The notes beneath the pieces were generated by a model. The model saw only the letters and a list, made by a program, of their open reading frames with translations, did not search any database and had not been told where the DNA came from. A stretch of 64,000 nucleotides of DNA from contig OX457043.1 of assembly GCA_949752735.1 (NCBI GenBank), forward strand, positions 38,066,605 through 38,130,604, read 5' to 3'. Shown in pieces: positions 54,918 through 64,000 of this stretch (position 1 is its first letter; every line of letters starts with the position of its first letter). The position numbers and the translations under genes are program-made. The stretch is from Lumbricus terrestris. Lineage: Eukaryota; Annelida; Clitellata; Crassiclitellata; Lumbricidae.

Positions 54918-55038
54918 CTGAAAAACACAAACGTAAAGCATTTTAAAAGTTATGTGTTATCTGCGATTCATGACCTGTAAGCTCCAAAGCTCCACGGTAT
55001 TTCAAATAGAAGGCTGCTTCTTTGCCAGCTTAGCCCTT

Positions 55039-56415
55039 ACCATGGTTTATTCTTATCTGTCTTCATCATTTCTCACCCGTACCATGGTATATTCTTATCT
55101 GTCGTCATCATTTCTCACCCGTACCTTGGTTTATTCTCATCTGTTGTCATCATTTCTCACCCGTACCTTGGTTTATTCTTATCTGTCGTCATCATTTCTC
55201 AACCGTACCATGGTTTATTCTTATCTGTCGTCATCATTTCTCACCCGTACCATGGTTTATTCTCATCTGTTGTCATCATTTCTCACCCGTACCATGGTTT
55301 ATTCTTATCTGTCGTCATCATTTCTCAACCGTACTATGGTTTATTCTTATTCGTCGTCATCATTTCTCAACCGAACCATGGTTTATTCTTATTCGTCGTC
55401 ATCATTTCTCAACCGAACCATGGTTTATTCTTATTCGTCGTCATTATTTCTCAACCGAACCATGGTTTATTCTTATTCGTCGTCATTATTTCTCAACCGA
55501 ACCATGGTTTATTCTTATTCGTCGTCATCATTTCTCAACCGAACCATGGTTTATTCTTATTCGTCGTCATCATTTCTCAACCGAACCATGGTTTATTCTT
55601 ATTCGTCGTCATCATTTCTCAACCGAACCATGGTTTATTCTTATTCGTCGTCATCATTTCTCAACCGAACCATGGTTTATTCTTGTTCGTCGTCATCATT
55701 TCTCAACCGAACCATGGTTTATTCTTATTCGTCGTCATCATTTCTCAACCGAACCATGGTTTATTCTTATTCGTCGTCATCATTTCTCAACCGAACCATG
55801 GTTTATTCTTATTCGTCGTCATCATTTCTCAACCGAACCATGGTTTATTCTTATTCGTCGTCATCATTTCTCAACCGAACCATGGTTTATTCTTATTCGT
55901 CGTCATCATTTCTCAACCGAACCATGGTTTATTCTTATTCGTCGTCATCATTTCTCAACCGAACCATGGTTTATTCTTATTCGTCGTCATCATTTCTCAA
56001 CCGAACCATGGTTTATTCTTATTCATCGTCATCATTTCTCAACCAAACCATGGTTTATTCTTATTTGTCGTCATCATTTCTCAACCGAACCATGGTTTAT
56101 TCTTATTCGTCGTCATCATTTCTCAACCGAACCATGGTTTATTCTTATTCGTCGTCATCATTTCTCAACCGAACCATGGTTTATTCTTATTCGTCGTCAT
56201 CATTTCTCAACCGAACCATGGTTTATTCTTATTTGTCGTCATCATTTCTCAACCGAACCATGGATTATTCATATTCGTCGTCATCATTTCTCAACCGAAC
56301 AATGGTTTATTCTTATTCGTCGTCATCATTTCTCGCCCGTACCATGGTTTATTGTTATTTGTCGTCATCATTTCTTACCCGTACCATGGTTTATTCTTAT
56401 CTGTCGTCATTGAGC
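55039..56415. repeat. 42-bp minisatellite, 32 copies, no indels
   Basis: ACCATGGTTTATTCTTATTC plus GTCGTCATCATTTCTCAACCGA repeats with exact 42-bp spacing from 55039 to 56383. Central copies are nearly identical; copies at both edges carry CACCCGT and CTGTC variants. Because 42 is a multiple of three, long frames remain open (a 14-residue TMVYSYSSSSFLNR repeat), but the flanks are not coding. It lies in the Sall intron, 121 bp upstream of the 54917 acceptor. Confidence 0.97.
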
Positions 56416-56429
56416 CATCGCCCTTAATG

Positions 56430-57404
56430 ATCTTTATAGCAATCTCCAACTCCATCCAGATTTCATTTACAAGCTCCTGATAAAGTCAGATAACATAAGA
56501 ATATTCTTTAATTGACCAATAATTTGCTGTTCGCATTTTCGTGTTCTAACATTTTATAATAAACATAGACCTAGGGCCTACATCATTTATAGAGACAATC
56601 AAAAGTCAAATGTTTTAAAATAACATACGCCTATATAATCTTATATCCAATATACATGTAAGTTTGTTAATATAATTACCAACTATATTTATACGGCACA
56701 TTGATTTACATGGCATGACGTTTAAATCAGATAAAGCATCCTTGCTAAAAATTATTTCCTCGTTAGGTTGTCCGCCTTAAATATAATTTGATCGTGCAGT
56801 TATGGAATAAGGCTTTGGGCTCAACAAGGGTTCAACTTCAACACAATGTCAAGTCCTTGATCAAGCAGGACAGTTGCTTTAATTGTTCCTGCCGTAATAT
56901 TGTTAATCACTTGAGCTATAAGGAGGTACATGAAAACTCACATCATGACAACTTTCTTGCATTAGGTCTACCTATATAGCAGCTATCTATCACACTTTTC
57001 TTCCACACAAGTTCCTTCAATTATTTTCAAACATGATTTCGACTAGTTTCTAATATTCCTTTCTCTGATGACCTGTCATGCCCTAAATCTCACATCGGTT
57101 CTTGGCCTATTCCAACAAGCACACTGACTGAGAAGCACTAGTCTATACCGCTAGTTATATTGCAATATCACAAATTACAATACGTTAGATTTTCCTCAAT
57201 TATGGATAAGTAATAAATCTTAAGCCTAGTTCATAGTGCCCTTTCTAAAAGAACACTTTGAAATCTTGTAGCCTATACCAATCATTATTAACCGTTCATA
57301 TGCTGTCTCGCTGAATGCTACTTCTCTGCTAGTTTCGCAAATGGTGCATCTTCTACTTAAAATGTATTTCTGGCACCTGATAATAATCTATCAAGCTTCT
57401 TATC
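56430..57404. other. Sall intron: no gene recognised
   Basis: AT-rich spacer. A short plus-strand frame at 56788-56979 shows no domain. The missing 5' Sall exon (C2HC finger) was looked for here on the minus strand and not found. Confidence 0.45.
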
Positions 57405-57505
57405 GTAATCGTAATCGTAATCTTGAGACTTCTACAGCGCCCACAAAAGGCAAGTCGCAGGAACCAGCTTATTCACAGGCGCTCAATCAAAACAAAATCG
57501 ATAGG
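57405..57505 (-). mobile_element. L2-like LINE 3' tail (minus)
   Basis: On the minus strand GCGCCTGTGAATAAGCTGG, CTTTTGTGGGCGCTGTAGA and (GATTAC)n correspond to the tail of the 18156-23061 and 52624-53468 LINEs. Only the non-coding 3' end is readable. Confidence 0.85.
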
Positions 57506-57689
57506 CAGCGGGTCAAGTCCGGAGAGTCAGGCAGGCAGATAGATGGACGGCTAAGGTGGGTGATATTTAGAGTTGAAATGGCGAGGGATGGGAGGAGAAG
57601 AGGAAGAATCAGGATAGGATTTTTGAAAGAGCAATGTTTTCAGTTTTCATCTCTACAGGATGGGCGAAAAGAGTAATACCGGTGTACGG

Positions 57690-58150
57690 TCAAAAGCGCG
57701 CAGGACAAAAGCGCGCAGACAAATGCACGCAGCAGCAAAAGCACGCAGGACAAAAGGGCGCAGACAGATGCGCGCAGACAAATGCGCGCAACAGGAAAAA
57801 GTTTAAGTATATGTAAGTATGTATGTATGTATGTATACGCATGTATGTATGTATGTATGCATGTATGCATATGTATGTGTGTATACCTTACATTACCTCT
57901 CCAAAAGTATGTATGTATGCATATGTATGTGTGTATATGTATGTATGTATATGTATGTCATACATACATACATTACATATATACATACATACATACATAC
58001 ATGTCCATACATGTAAGTATGCCAACATACATACATACAATACATACATACATACATGCATGCATCTACATACATAGGCTACATCTTGAAGAGGCGCTAT
58101 ACAAATTCTCGAAATGCTTTTGTCCTGCGCGCTTTTGTGTCGGCGCCCTA
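57690..58150. repeat. Foldback element with AAAAGCGCGCAG units and (GTAT)n core
   Basis: At the left, about seven units of CAAAAGCGCGCAGGA or ACAAATGCGCGCAG (57688-57800); at the right, GCTTTTGTCCTGCGCGCTTT (58117-58136) is inverted with respect to them. Between lie (GTAT)n and (CATA)n tetranucleotide blocks and a CTTGAAGAGGCGCTATACAA LINE-type tail. Confidence 0.7.
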
Positions 58151-58154
58151 TGTT

Positions 58155-58793
58155 TTTTGCCAATATCTTGCATTTCACTGACTTGCTTACTTTAGCAGGT
58201 TAGCGGGCGTAGGCTGTGAAATTTTTCGTAGCCCTCTTATCTATTCCATTTAATCGCAATCTAGAGCGGCCAAAATGTTTGCCTGAGAGGCACAATCCTT
58301 ACAATCTTACATGTATAGCTCGCATAGGCGCAACCGCCTTATGGGACCCGTGGGACGCACCCCTCACAACTCTCGAGCTGGCTGTTAATAAACTTTCCAT
58401 TAGGCCTATTTATCGAAATACTGCCTAAATTGTGATTTTCGAAATGCTACGTGGCCTACTGGATTCTGAATACTGTCTAAATCACATAATTATCCAATTA
58501 AAATTGAAATAGGCCTATCTACCTCAATGGGCACATAGGCTAGCCTGGCTAGGACATAGGCCTACTAATCAATCTAAGTTATCTAACCGATTATCTCGCT
58601 GCGTGGCGAGGCCTTTGGCGGCGCTAGTAGCCTAATATGGCTGGAAAGTCAAAGGGATCCAAGCACTCTTCGCACAGATTCCTCTTGCTCGTTCATTAGT
58701 CTTGTTAATGACTAAAGTCCCAAACTTAAGTGTCCAGGACCCTGGCTACAAGTTGCTACCCAATTGTAAGCCCATAGAAGCCTATAGGTCTAT
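58155..58793. other. No gene recognised
   Basis: Mixed-composition spacer with numerous TAGGCCTA and TAGCCTA words. No coding or repeat boundary is visible. Confidence 0.4.
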
Positions 58794-58801
58794 GATATAT
58801 C

Positions 58802-59906
58802 CATGGGCGCCCGCAGAAATTTTTGCAGCGGGGGGCAAAATTTTTACGATAGTTACCAAATTTTTTAGTAGCAAGAGCTTGAAAAATGCAATACTGGAAA
58901 TTAAGAATACGGGTATTTTTCAAAGAGGTTTCTTATGCAAATTTTTCGGTTTCATTTTGTGCATAAATTTTAATATGAATAGGTTCCTTAAAAATTTGCT
59001 AAAAATCAAAAAGAAGATGTTAAAAAGTAGTTTCCTAAAGGTGCGCTATGTAAGTCCATAGAATGAATGAATGAATAAATGAGCAAAAAATAGGTGTCAG
59101 TTTTTAAGGGGCAAGTACTCCTCTAGCTGCTTATAAAGAGCCACTCGAAAGCCAATTGCAGGGCACCAGCTTTTTCACATGTGCTGCATCGAGTTAGAAG
59201 CCTATTCCAAAGAGTATATTCAGAAAGAGGTCCGAGTCTGGTGGCCAGAGTAACTGCTAATGCGGGTGTCGCTTAGGAAGTTGGAGGATCCGAGGATCAG
59301 ATGAGTGTGGGTATCAATTCTTTTGAACAGATCTCTTTGTCAGTTTTGGGTGTAAATCTGAGGCGTGATAACCAGAGCCAAGTCTATCTACAGTTTGACC
59401 TCCCTGGATTCTGTACTGGCAGATTGCAAAATGGACAAAATTGAGCCTGGCTTATAGCAGACTTGGTTTATATAATTAGGCTACAATGCTGGTGAATAAG
59501 CAGCTCTACTTGATGCAATTTCAGTGTACTTCGAGAAATTTTCAAATTTTTGCATTAGTATTTAATTTTTTGCAGTTATGATTATTTGCAATACAGCTGG
59601 ATTCCACTCAAGTAGGCCATAATCGATAGGCCTGCTGATTGCATGGGCGCCCGCAGGAGGGTTGAAAGCCAATGGTCATTGTTACAGTTTTCAGAAAGAG
59701 CTTGAATATGCAAGGCAGAAAGTTATATGGGCATGTTTATTTCTATAGAGATATCTAAATGTAGATTTCTTACTGTATAATTCATATCATTGGTGCGTTA
59801 AAGCAAAGAAATTTGTTAAAAATCCAAAAGTCGTAGTTAAAAACATAGGTGTCAATTTTCCAGGGGGGCAAGTGCCCCCCCTTGCCCCTATGTGCGGGCG
59901 CCCATG
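58802..59906. mobile_element. hAT-like composite with perfect 8-bp TSD
   Basis: CATGGGCGCCCGCAGAAATT at the left and TGTGCGGGCGCCCATG at the right. GATATATC is identical at 58794-58801 and 59907-59914. A second left-type end (CATGGGCGCCCGCAGGAGGG) occurs internally at 59642. Both halves share AGAGCTTGAA, TTGCTAAAAATCAAAAAG-like and ATAGGTGTCA words, so two diverged copies appear joined around an L2-like remnant at 59125-59420. Confidence 0.85.
59125..59420 (-). mobile_element. L2-like LINE 3' remnant (minus)
   Basis: AGCCACTCGAAAGCCAATTG, GGCACCAGCTTTTTCACATG, AAAGAGGTCCGAGTCTGGTG parallel 17040-17150 and, reversed, the tail of the L2-like family (GTGAA...AGCTGGTGCCC...TGGCTTTC). No readable protein. 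Confidence 0.7.
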
Positions 59907-59914
59907 GATATATC

Positions 59915-60335
59915 GTAGTCACGACCTAGTCGTAGGCCTACTATGTTCCAAAGAAAATTAAGGAACAATATTAAAAATTAAAATGACGTTAGGCTGTTAG
60001 GCCAAACAAATGACGTAGATTCCTTAAAACAATCTTCTTCTTCTTCAGTCTTCTGCCGTTGAGCAGGTTTGTGACATGACGACCTCGTATCTAGAGGCTC
60101 CGCCATCCCGCTCTGTCCTGCGCCTGACGTTTCAACTGATGTTTATTACTAGCCTACTAGACAATTGCTTGCTTTGATTTTAGAGCACGTAATTAGAACA
60201 CTAAGGAACACTTATAATCACAAACTAAATTCGAGTTGCCTTGCTCTGAACATTGTTTAGGACACTTAAAACAATTAGACACTTTAAATTTTGATTACAG
60301 CATAAATATTTCAATCACACACAATTACAATAATA
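59915..60335 (-). mobile_element. LINE (GAAGAA)n tail and an interspersed repeat
   Basis: At 60032-60140 the minus strand reads CAGGACAGAGCGGGATGGCG, TCTAGATACGAGGTCGTCAT and ends in (GAAGAA)n, an RTE-like 3' end similar in its tail to 35730-37523. At 60200-60310, CAACTCGAATT and TTTTGATTACAGCATAAAT (reverse sense) match 38390-38540. Confidence 0.6.
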
Positions 60336-60339
60336 GGTA

Positions 60340-61508
60340 GGGGAACTTGGTCTAAAACGGCCCCCTCGGATAAAACGGTCCCTTCTTTAGGGGGACAATC
60401 TAGCGGGTTGGGCCACGTTTTCTATATACGACAAGACTCCATACTGCTCTGTTGAATATTCATCAGTGTTGAAATAGAAATAAATTTGGAACTATCGACA
60501 GAAACTGTAAAAAGTTTGATTTTCGTTATTTTCTTATAGGCCTTTGTTTTCAGTTGGCGTTAAATAGGTTTGTGTGCGTTCTGCGTTGAACATTTGCCAT
60601 TAAAAGAACATATCATTTGAAGCAGTATTTACACAACAGTAAGTTTGTCATCATCGATTTAATATGTTCTATCAGTCACTCAATAATGGCCGTCTGTAGT
60701 AATGGCCTATGTTGTGGTCTAAAAAGGACCCTGGAAGCCGTTGTATAATTGCGTTTTTAGAGATGATGAATCATTGCGGCAGTAAATCTGTGTCGTTGAC
60801 AGGTAGGCCTATAAATTATGGAACGTTGTAAGCTTATAAAAGAATAACCAACCGACAGTACGGAGAGTGATAAAATTGAAGAAATGAGTTGAATGAGGCG
60901 CGTAAAGTGTTTTTATACCAAGAGCTAACACTTCAGCGAAAGTACAAATCTAAACTTGAAAGTACAGAAGCTACAGCTAAGAAATTTGGCTCAGAGTGCA
61001 ACGTGCTTGATGTGAACATAGAAAACGAGCTACATGGTGCAAGTGCAACACGTTAAGGACGTGGAGGCATGTTGTTTGGATTTACACCAAAGCGCCTGCG
61101 AAAGCTAGCTTAGGCCTGTCATTTGGTTAAGGCAAACAACATTCGCTGAAGATTCAATTGTGAGAAAAAGAAGCTGTCATGGAATGGTAGGCCTACCATT
61201 ATTTTATGTCTCGACATGATCCAGTTCTCTCTTTACGAATGCAAGAAGCGACTTCTTCAGGCTTCAAGCGTAGGTGTGTGTCACTGCGGACAGTTTTTTT
61301 TAGTTGCTGCAGAAACGGAGGAGGTGGCTGGCGACCGTGTGGAGTGGCGAAGACTTGTTGACCAATGCTCCGATCGGAACAGGAGGAACTAAGTCTAAGT
61401 AAGCAGAAGCTACAAGACCATGGCAGTTTCACTTTACTCCAGACAGAAATTTTAGCTGCGACGAAACAGGAATTGCGATCGCGCCTAAGAAACCTTCCAG
61501 ATTACTCA
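60340..61508 (+). pseudogene. pogo-like transposase remnant, 5' part
   Basis: Within 61190-61300 a frame gives SRHDPVLSLRMQEATSSGFK, resembling the DNA-binding CENP-B/HTH segment of pogo/Tigger transposases (RHP-LSLR-PEATS). At 61430-61508, FTPDRNFSCDETGIAIAPKK followed by PSRLLK corresponds to the DETG block that holds the first catalytic Asp of the DDE domain. The frame is lost in between. GTAGGGGAACTTGGTCTAAA (60337) may be the transposon end. The coding continues after the LINE at 62560. Confidence 0.75.
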
Positions 61509-62556
61509 AATGGTCATTTGTGGAAACTCCATAACTCCTTGGGTCTTTGTTAAATATGGTGTCCCCCAGGGCTCTGTTCTGGGTCCTTTACTTTGTCTCT
61601 TGTATACTGCTGACATATTCCATCCATGTTCTCTAAACACTTGGCAACTGGTCACCTCTATGCTGATGATGCGCAGGCACTTGTTCACGGTCCATCATCC
61701 TCTCAGTTTCTTCTTGCTGCCCGCGTAAATGCTCTTTCTCGAGACTTGCAGCTTCGGATGTCTTCCAATCCAAATAAGACGCAGCTCATTTGGCTCGGCA
61801 CTCGCCAACAGCTTCTTAAGCTTGATTTGGCCCTTCTTAAAGAGAGATTTCCCTACTTTATTTTCCAATCAAGTGTTCGAGACCTTGGAGTAGTCCTGGA
61901 CAGCATGCTTACCTTTGCTCCACTCATTGCCAGTCTCACTCGCTCTTCCTACTTTCATCTCAGGCGGCTTAGGGCAATCCGTCGCTCTGTCTTTACTTCA
62001 ATCGTTCATGCCTTCGTCTGTTCCCGAATTGACTATTGTAATTCGCTATTGGTTTGCCTTCCAAAAGTTCGTCTCTCCCCTCTTCAGTCTGTCCTAAACT
62101 CTGCGGCCAGACTAATAGCCCGGCTTCCTCGCTATTCACACATCTCTGCTTTTATGTTTGACCATCTTCATTGGCTTCCCCTTATTGCTCGTATACAACT
62201 CAAGGTTCTGACATTAATCTGACGGTCATGTACTGGTCGAGCTCCCATGTACCTCTGTGACCTCATCCATCTGCCGACCTCGGCCACTTCTCTTCGCCTG
62301 CTACGATCCTTTGATCGGCATGATCTCTTCATCCCGCGAGCTAGGACTGCCTTAGCTAAAATGCGTGCCTTTGCTCTCATTGGCCCGGCATTGTGGAACC
62401 AGCTTCCTCCTTCAACGCGTTCCTCCATATTAACTGGTCGGCCTAATGCCTCTTTTCGGTGTCTCAAGGCTACTTTTTTCTCTCCTGGTCTAACGCACTG
62501 GGAGCGCCTCTGATTGGTGTGCACTGTGAGAGACGCTTTATGAATTTATAAATACA
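61509..62556 (+). mobile_element. CR1/L2-like LINE inserted in the pogo remnant
   Basis: Starts at MVICGNSITPWVFVKYGVPQ (just before the GVPQGSVLGP box), then HLYADDAQALVHGPSSSQFL (YADD), NPNKTQLIWLGTRQQLLKLD, SVRDLGVVLDSMLTFAPLIA, SRIDYCNSLLVCLPKVRLSP, LHWLPLIARIQLKVLTLI-stop, then APMYLCDLIHLPTSATSLRL, ALWNQLPPSTRSSI, ending THWERL. The tail is GGGAGCGCCTCTGATTGG, AGACGCTTTATGAATTT and (AATAC)n. Few disruptions; 5'-truncated. Close to 2107-4245. Confidence 0.93.
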
Positions 62557-62842
62557 ATACAGAGTAGTCTCAGCTCGTGACAAAAAGCAAGCTGGTTCAC
62601 TCAGTTCTACAGAGCGTGGCACGTTAGCAATAGGCTATTTGAACTTTGCATGAGTGCCTCAGGAAATTTGGTCTCACCGATGTTTGTATCTCCAGAATGC
62701 CGAACGAAGCCTGAATTGCTAGATGCACATGCGGCTGGATCAATCGGTGTGGCTCATCCAACTGGAAGGATGCAGATCGATCTGCATGTTTATTCCAAAT
62801 TGGAGAGCTCCGCAATCGAATATCCCCTGCGTTGTTTAACAT
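62557..62842 (+). pseudogene. pogo-like transposase remnant, 3' part
   Basis: After the LINE tail: VVSARDKKQAGSLSSTERGT, LAIGYLNFAMSASGNLVSPM, FVSPECRTKPELLDAHAAGS, IGVAHPTGRMQIDLHVY. The order (GSLSS-ERG, MSASG---PPMF, P-LL--A--GSIG--HP-G) is that of the pogo/Tigger DDE domain between the first and second catalytic residues. It joins to PSRLLK of the 5' part, showing a single LINE insertion. The third catalytic region is missing. Confidence 0.8.
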
Positions 62843-63139
62843 AAAAACGAGCACTTGAGACCAGGAGCCCCTCTGGCTGAGTAGCGAAGAGTTTGATTAT
62901 CAACAAGGTCAGAGCCCAAGGCAGATAATCACGGACTCGTAGAAAGAAAAAAAATCGAGAACGTTTGACCATTAACAGAGCAGCGTGGTTAGACGGAATT
63001 CATGCGCCAGTAAAGGTATGAGTAAACTGGGGGCCCATTTTACCTACACATACAGGGTGACATAATGAGATTGGCACATTGTCTAATTTTTAAAAGCTAA
63101 AGCTTCGCTAGCTACGTCCGGTTACCGTACTCAAATATA
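62843..63139. other. No gene recognised; possible pogo right end
   Basis: GGGGGCCCATTTTACCTAC (63028-63047) is weakly complementary to GTAGGGG...AAACGGCCCCC at 60337-60367 and may be the decayed other end of the pogo element. TACAGGGTGACATAATGAGA at 63052 could begin another TA-targeted element. Confidence 0.35.
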
Positions 63140-63720
63140 TACAGAGTGGGCAAAAAACTAGGTTTTTGTCAATATCTTGACCAAAAGTAAGAATTTCGAA
63201 ATGAAATTTTACAGGCTTAAAGACAATTCATATTTACATAACTATGATGGCCAGATTTCGTCAAAATATTTTAAACAGAACAAAAGTTATGCCACTTCTA
63301 GTGAGGCCACCCACCGTTTTTTGACGATTCAAAAATGTAACGCAAGAAAAAGTGACAAAAACGATGTTATTAATTAGGTCACATCTCAAATAACTGTTGT
63401 GAAATTAACTTGTTGGTGCTTCACAACTTGTGTTCAATGTGCCCACGACCAGAGCCAAAGCTTCTTTTGAGTCTCTTTGCTAAGTTCCAAAGGCAAATCT
63501 TCCAATGTTAACTCCAATGCACCCATCAATTTTCTTACCGCTCTTGGTTTGGGTTGCAGATCGTGATATTTCTTCAGCATAGCTCTCCGCAATTGATTAT
63601 CAATCCATAGGGTTCAAATCCGGAGATTTGGGGCCATTGGCTTGCTCAATGAAACCAGAACAATCGAGCATTTACGGCAAATCTCTAAACTCTCAGCTCA
63701 GCTCTGAATGATTGCGCTCT
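63140..63720 (-). pseudogene. mariner-like element, transposase C-terminal remnant
   Basis: On the minus strand about 63640-63430: ANGPKSPDLNPMD, then QLRRAMLKKYHDLQPKPRAV, RKLMGALELTLEDLPLELS. SPDLNP(M/L)D with the final catalytic Asp, followed by YH-LQPKP, is diagnostic of Tc1/mariner-type transposases. One stop replaces a codon right after the PMD block. The non-coding end continues to CAGAGTGGGCAAAAAACTA at 63141, preceded by TATATA (TA target). A second terminal fragment is at 25712-25930. Confidence 0.82.
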
Positions 63721-64000
63721 CACTGTTTACCAAAGTAAACGTTGCTCAATGTATCTCTAGGATCTTGCTCAAGAGGTGTCTGAATAGCCTACACATTTTG
63801 TCTGTCATTGACACCTTGGCCATTTTAATTTTTTTTTAAATTTGAATTTCATTGCCTTAATAGCAAAATTATTAATCTGACAGATTCCTTATTTACCAAC
63901 TTGATTGTCATCCTGCTACGTGACTTCTCAGTGACGTGCAGCTACGCTGGTACCCTGTTTATTTTTTAAATAGTAATAATAATGATCATCTGGCAATATC
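63721..64000. other. No gene recognised
   Basis: Likely still mariner-derived at the start (ACACCTTGGCCATTTT read in reverse could precede the transposase). Then AT-rich sequence to the window edge. Confidence 0.4.

Noticed and set aside
54952..56427. 491-codon open frame made of a 14-residue repeat
   Set aside because: The frame is open only because the 42-bp minisatellite is a multiple of three; a second register is also open, and no domain or flanking coding signal is present.
57782..58195. Tyr/Val/Cys/Met-rich frames
   Set aside because: They are translations of (GTAT)n and (CATA)n tetranucleotide repeats.

Overview
This window looks like nuclear DNA of an animal, probably a marine invertebrate. 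It has a spliced host gene, very low gene density and a dense, layered load of transposons: CR1/L2-like, Jockey-like and RTE/Nimb-like LINEs, a tRNA-derived SINE, 8-bp-TSD DNA elements, piggyBac, mariner, pogo and Helitrons. The 8-bp palindrome TAGGCCTA and its sub-words recur throughout. This would fit an echinoderm or another invertebrate deuterostome, but the species cannot be fixed from sequence alone.

The one clear host gene is a spalt/Sall zinc-finger transcription factor on the minus strand. Three exons are visible: 54917-53883 (Q-rich N-terminal region), 43407-43246 (first finger of pair 1) and 32506-28926 (second finger of pair 1, a finger triplet, two more pairs, a lone C-terminal finger and the stop). 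All splice sites are GT/AG and phase-consistent. The 5' exon(s), expected to carry the N-terminal repressor motif and C2HC finger, were not found and probably lie beyond 64000. Both introns (about 10.7 and 10.5 kb) are packed with nested transposons. A strictly periodic 42-bp minisatellite sits 121 bp upstream of the 54917 acceptor.

Left part (1-17 kb): a decayed multicopy gene of unknown function is split by an 8-bp-TSD element and a CR1/L2-like LINE (1190-5095). It is followed by LINE remnants, YY1-motif-bearing tandem monomers (6360-7360), two inverted non-autonomous Helitrons (8049-8750 and 16084-16781) and a long (ATC)n tract.

Middle (17-25 kb): a four-layer nest. A hAT-like element with a perfect 8-bp TSD (17395-24570) contains an L2-like LINE (18156-23061). 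That contains a piggyBac with an apparently intact two-exon transposase gene (19324-22637), which in turn contains a foldback MITE (19406-19832).

Right part (25-64 kb): more LINE 3' ends, further 8-bp-TSD elements (34496-34653, 34816-35104, 39127-39529, 41218-41708, 48178-51456, 58802-59906), a 2.3-kb TIR element carrying a CRE-like tandem array (40825-43134), a MITE split by a LINE inside its own TIR (52590-53655), a pogo-like transposase split by a LINE (60880-62840) and a mariner remnant (63140-63700). No rRNA, true tRNA gene, CRISPR or bacterial-type feature was seen.
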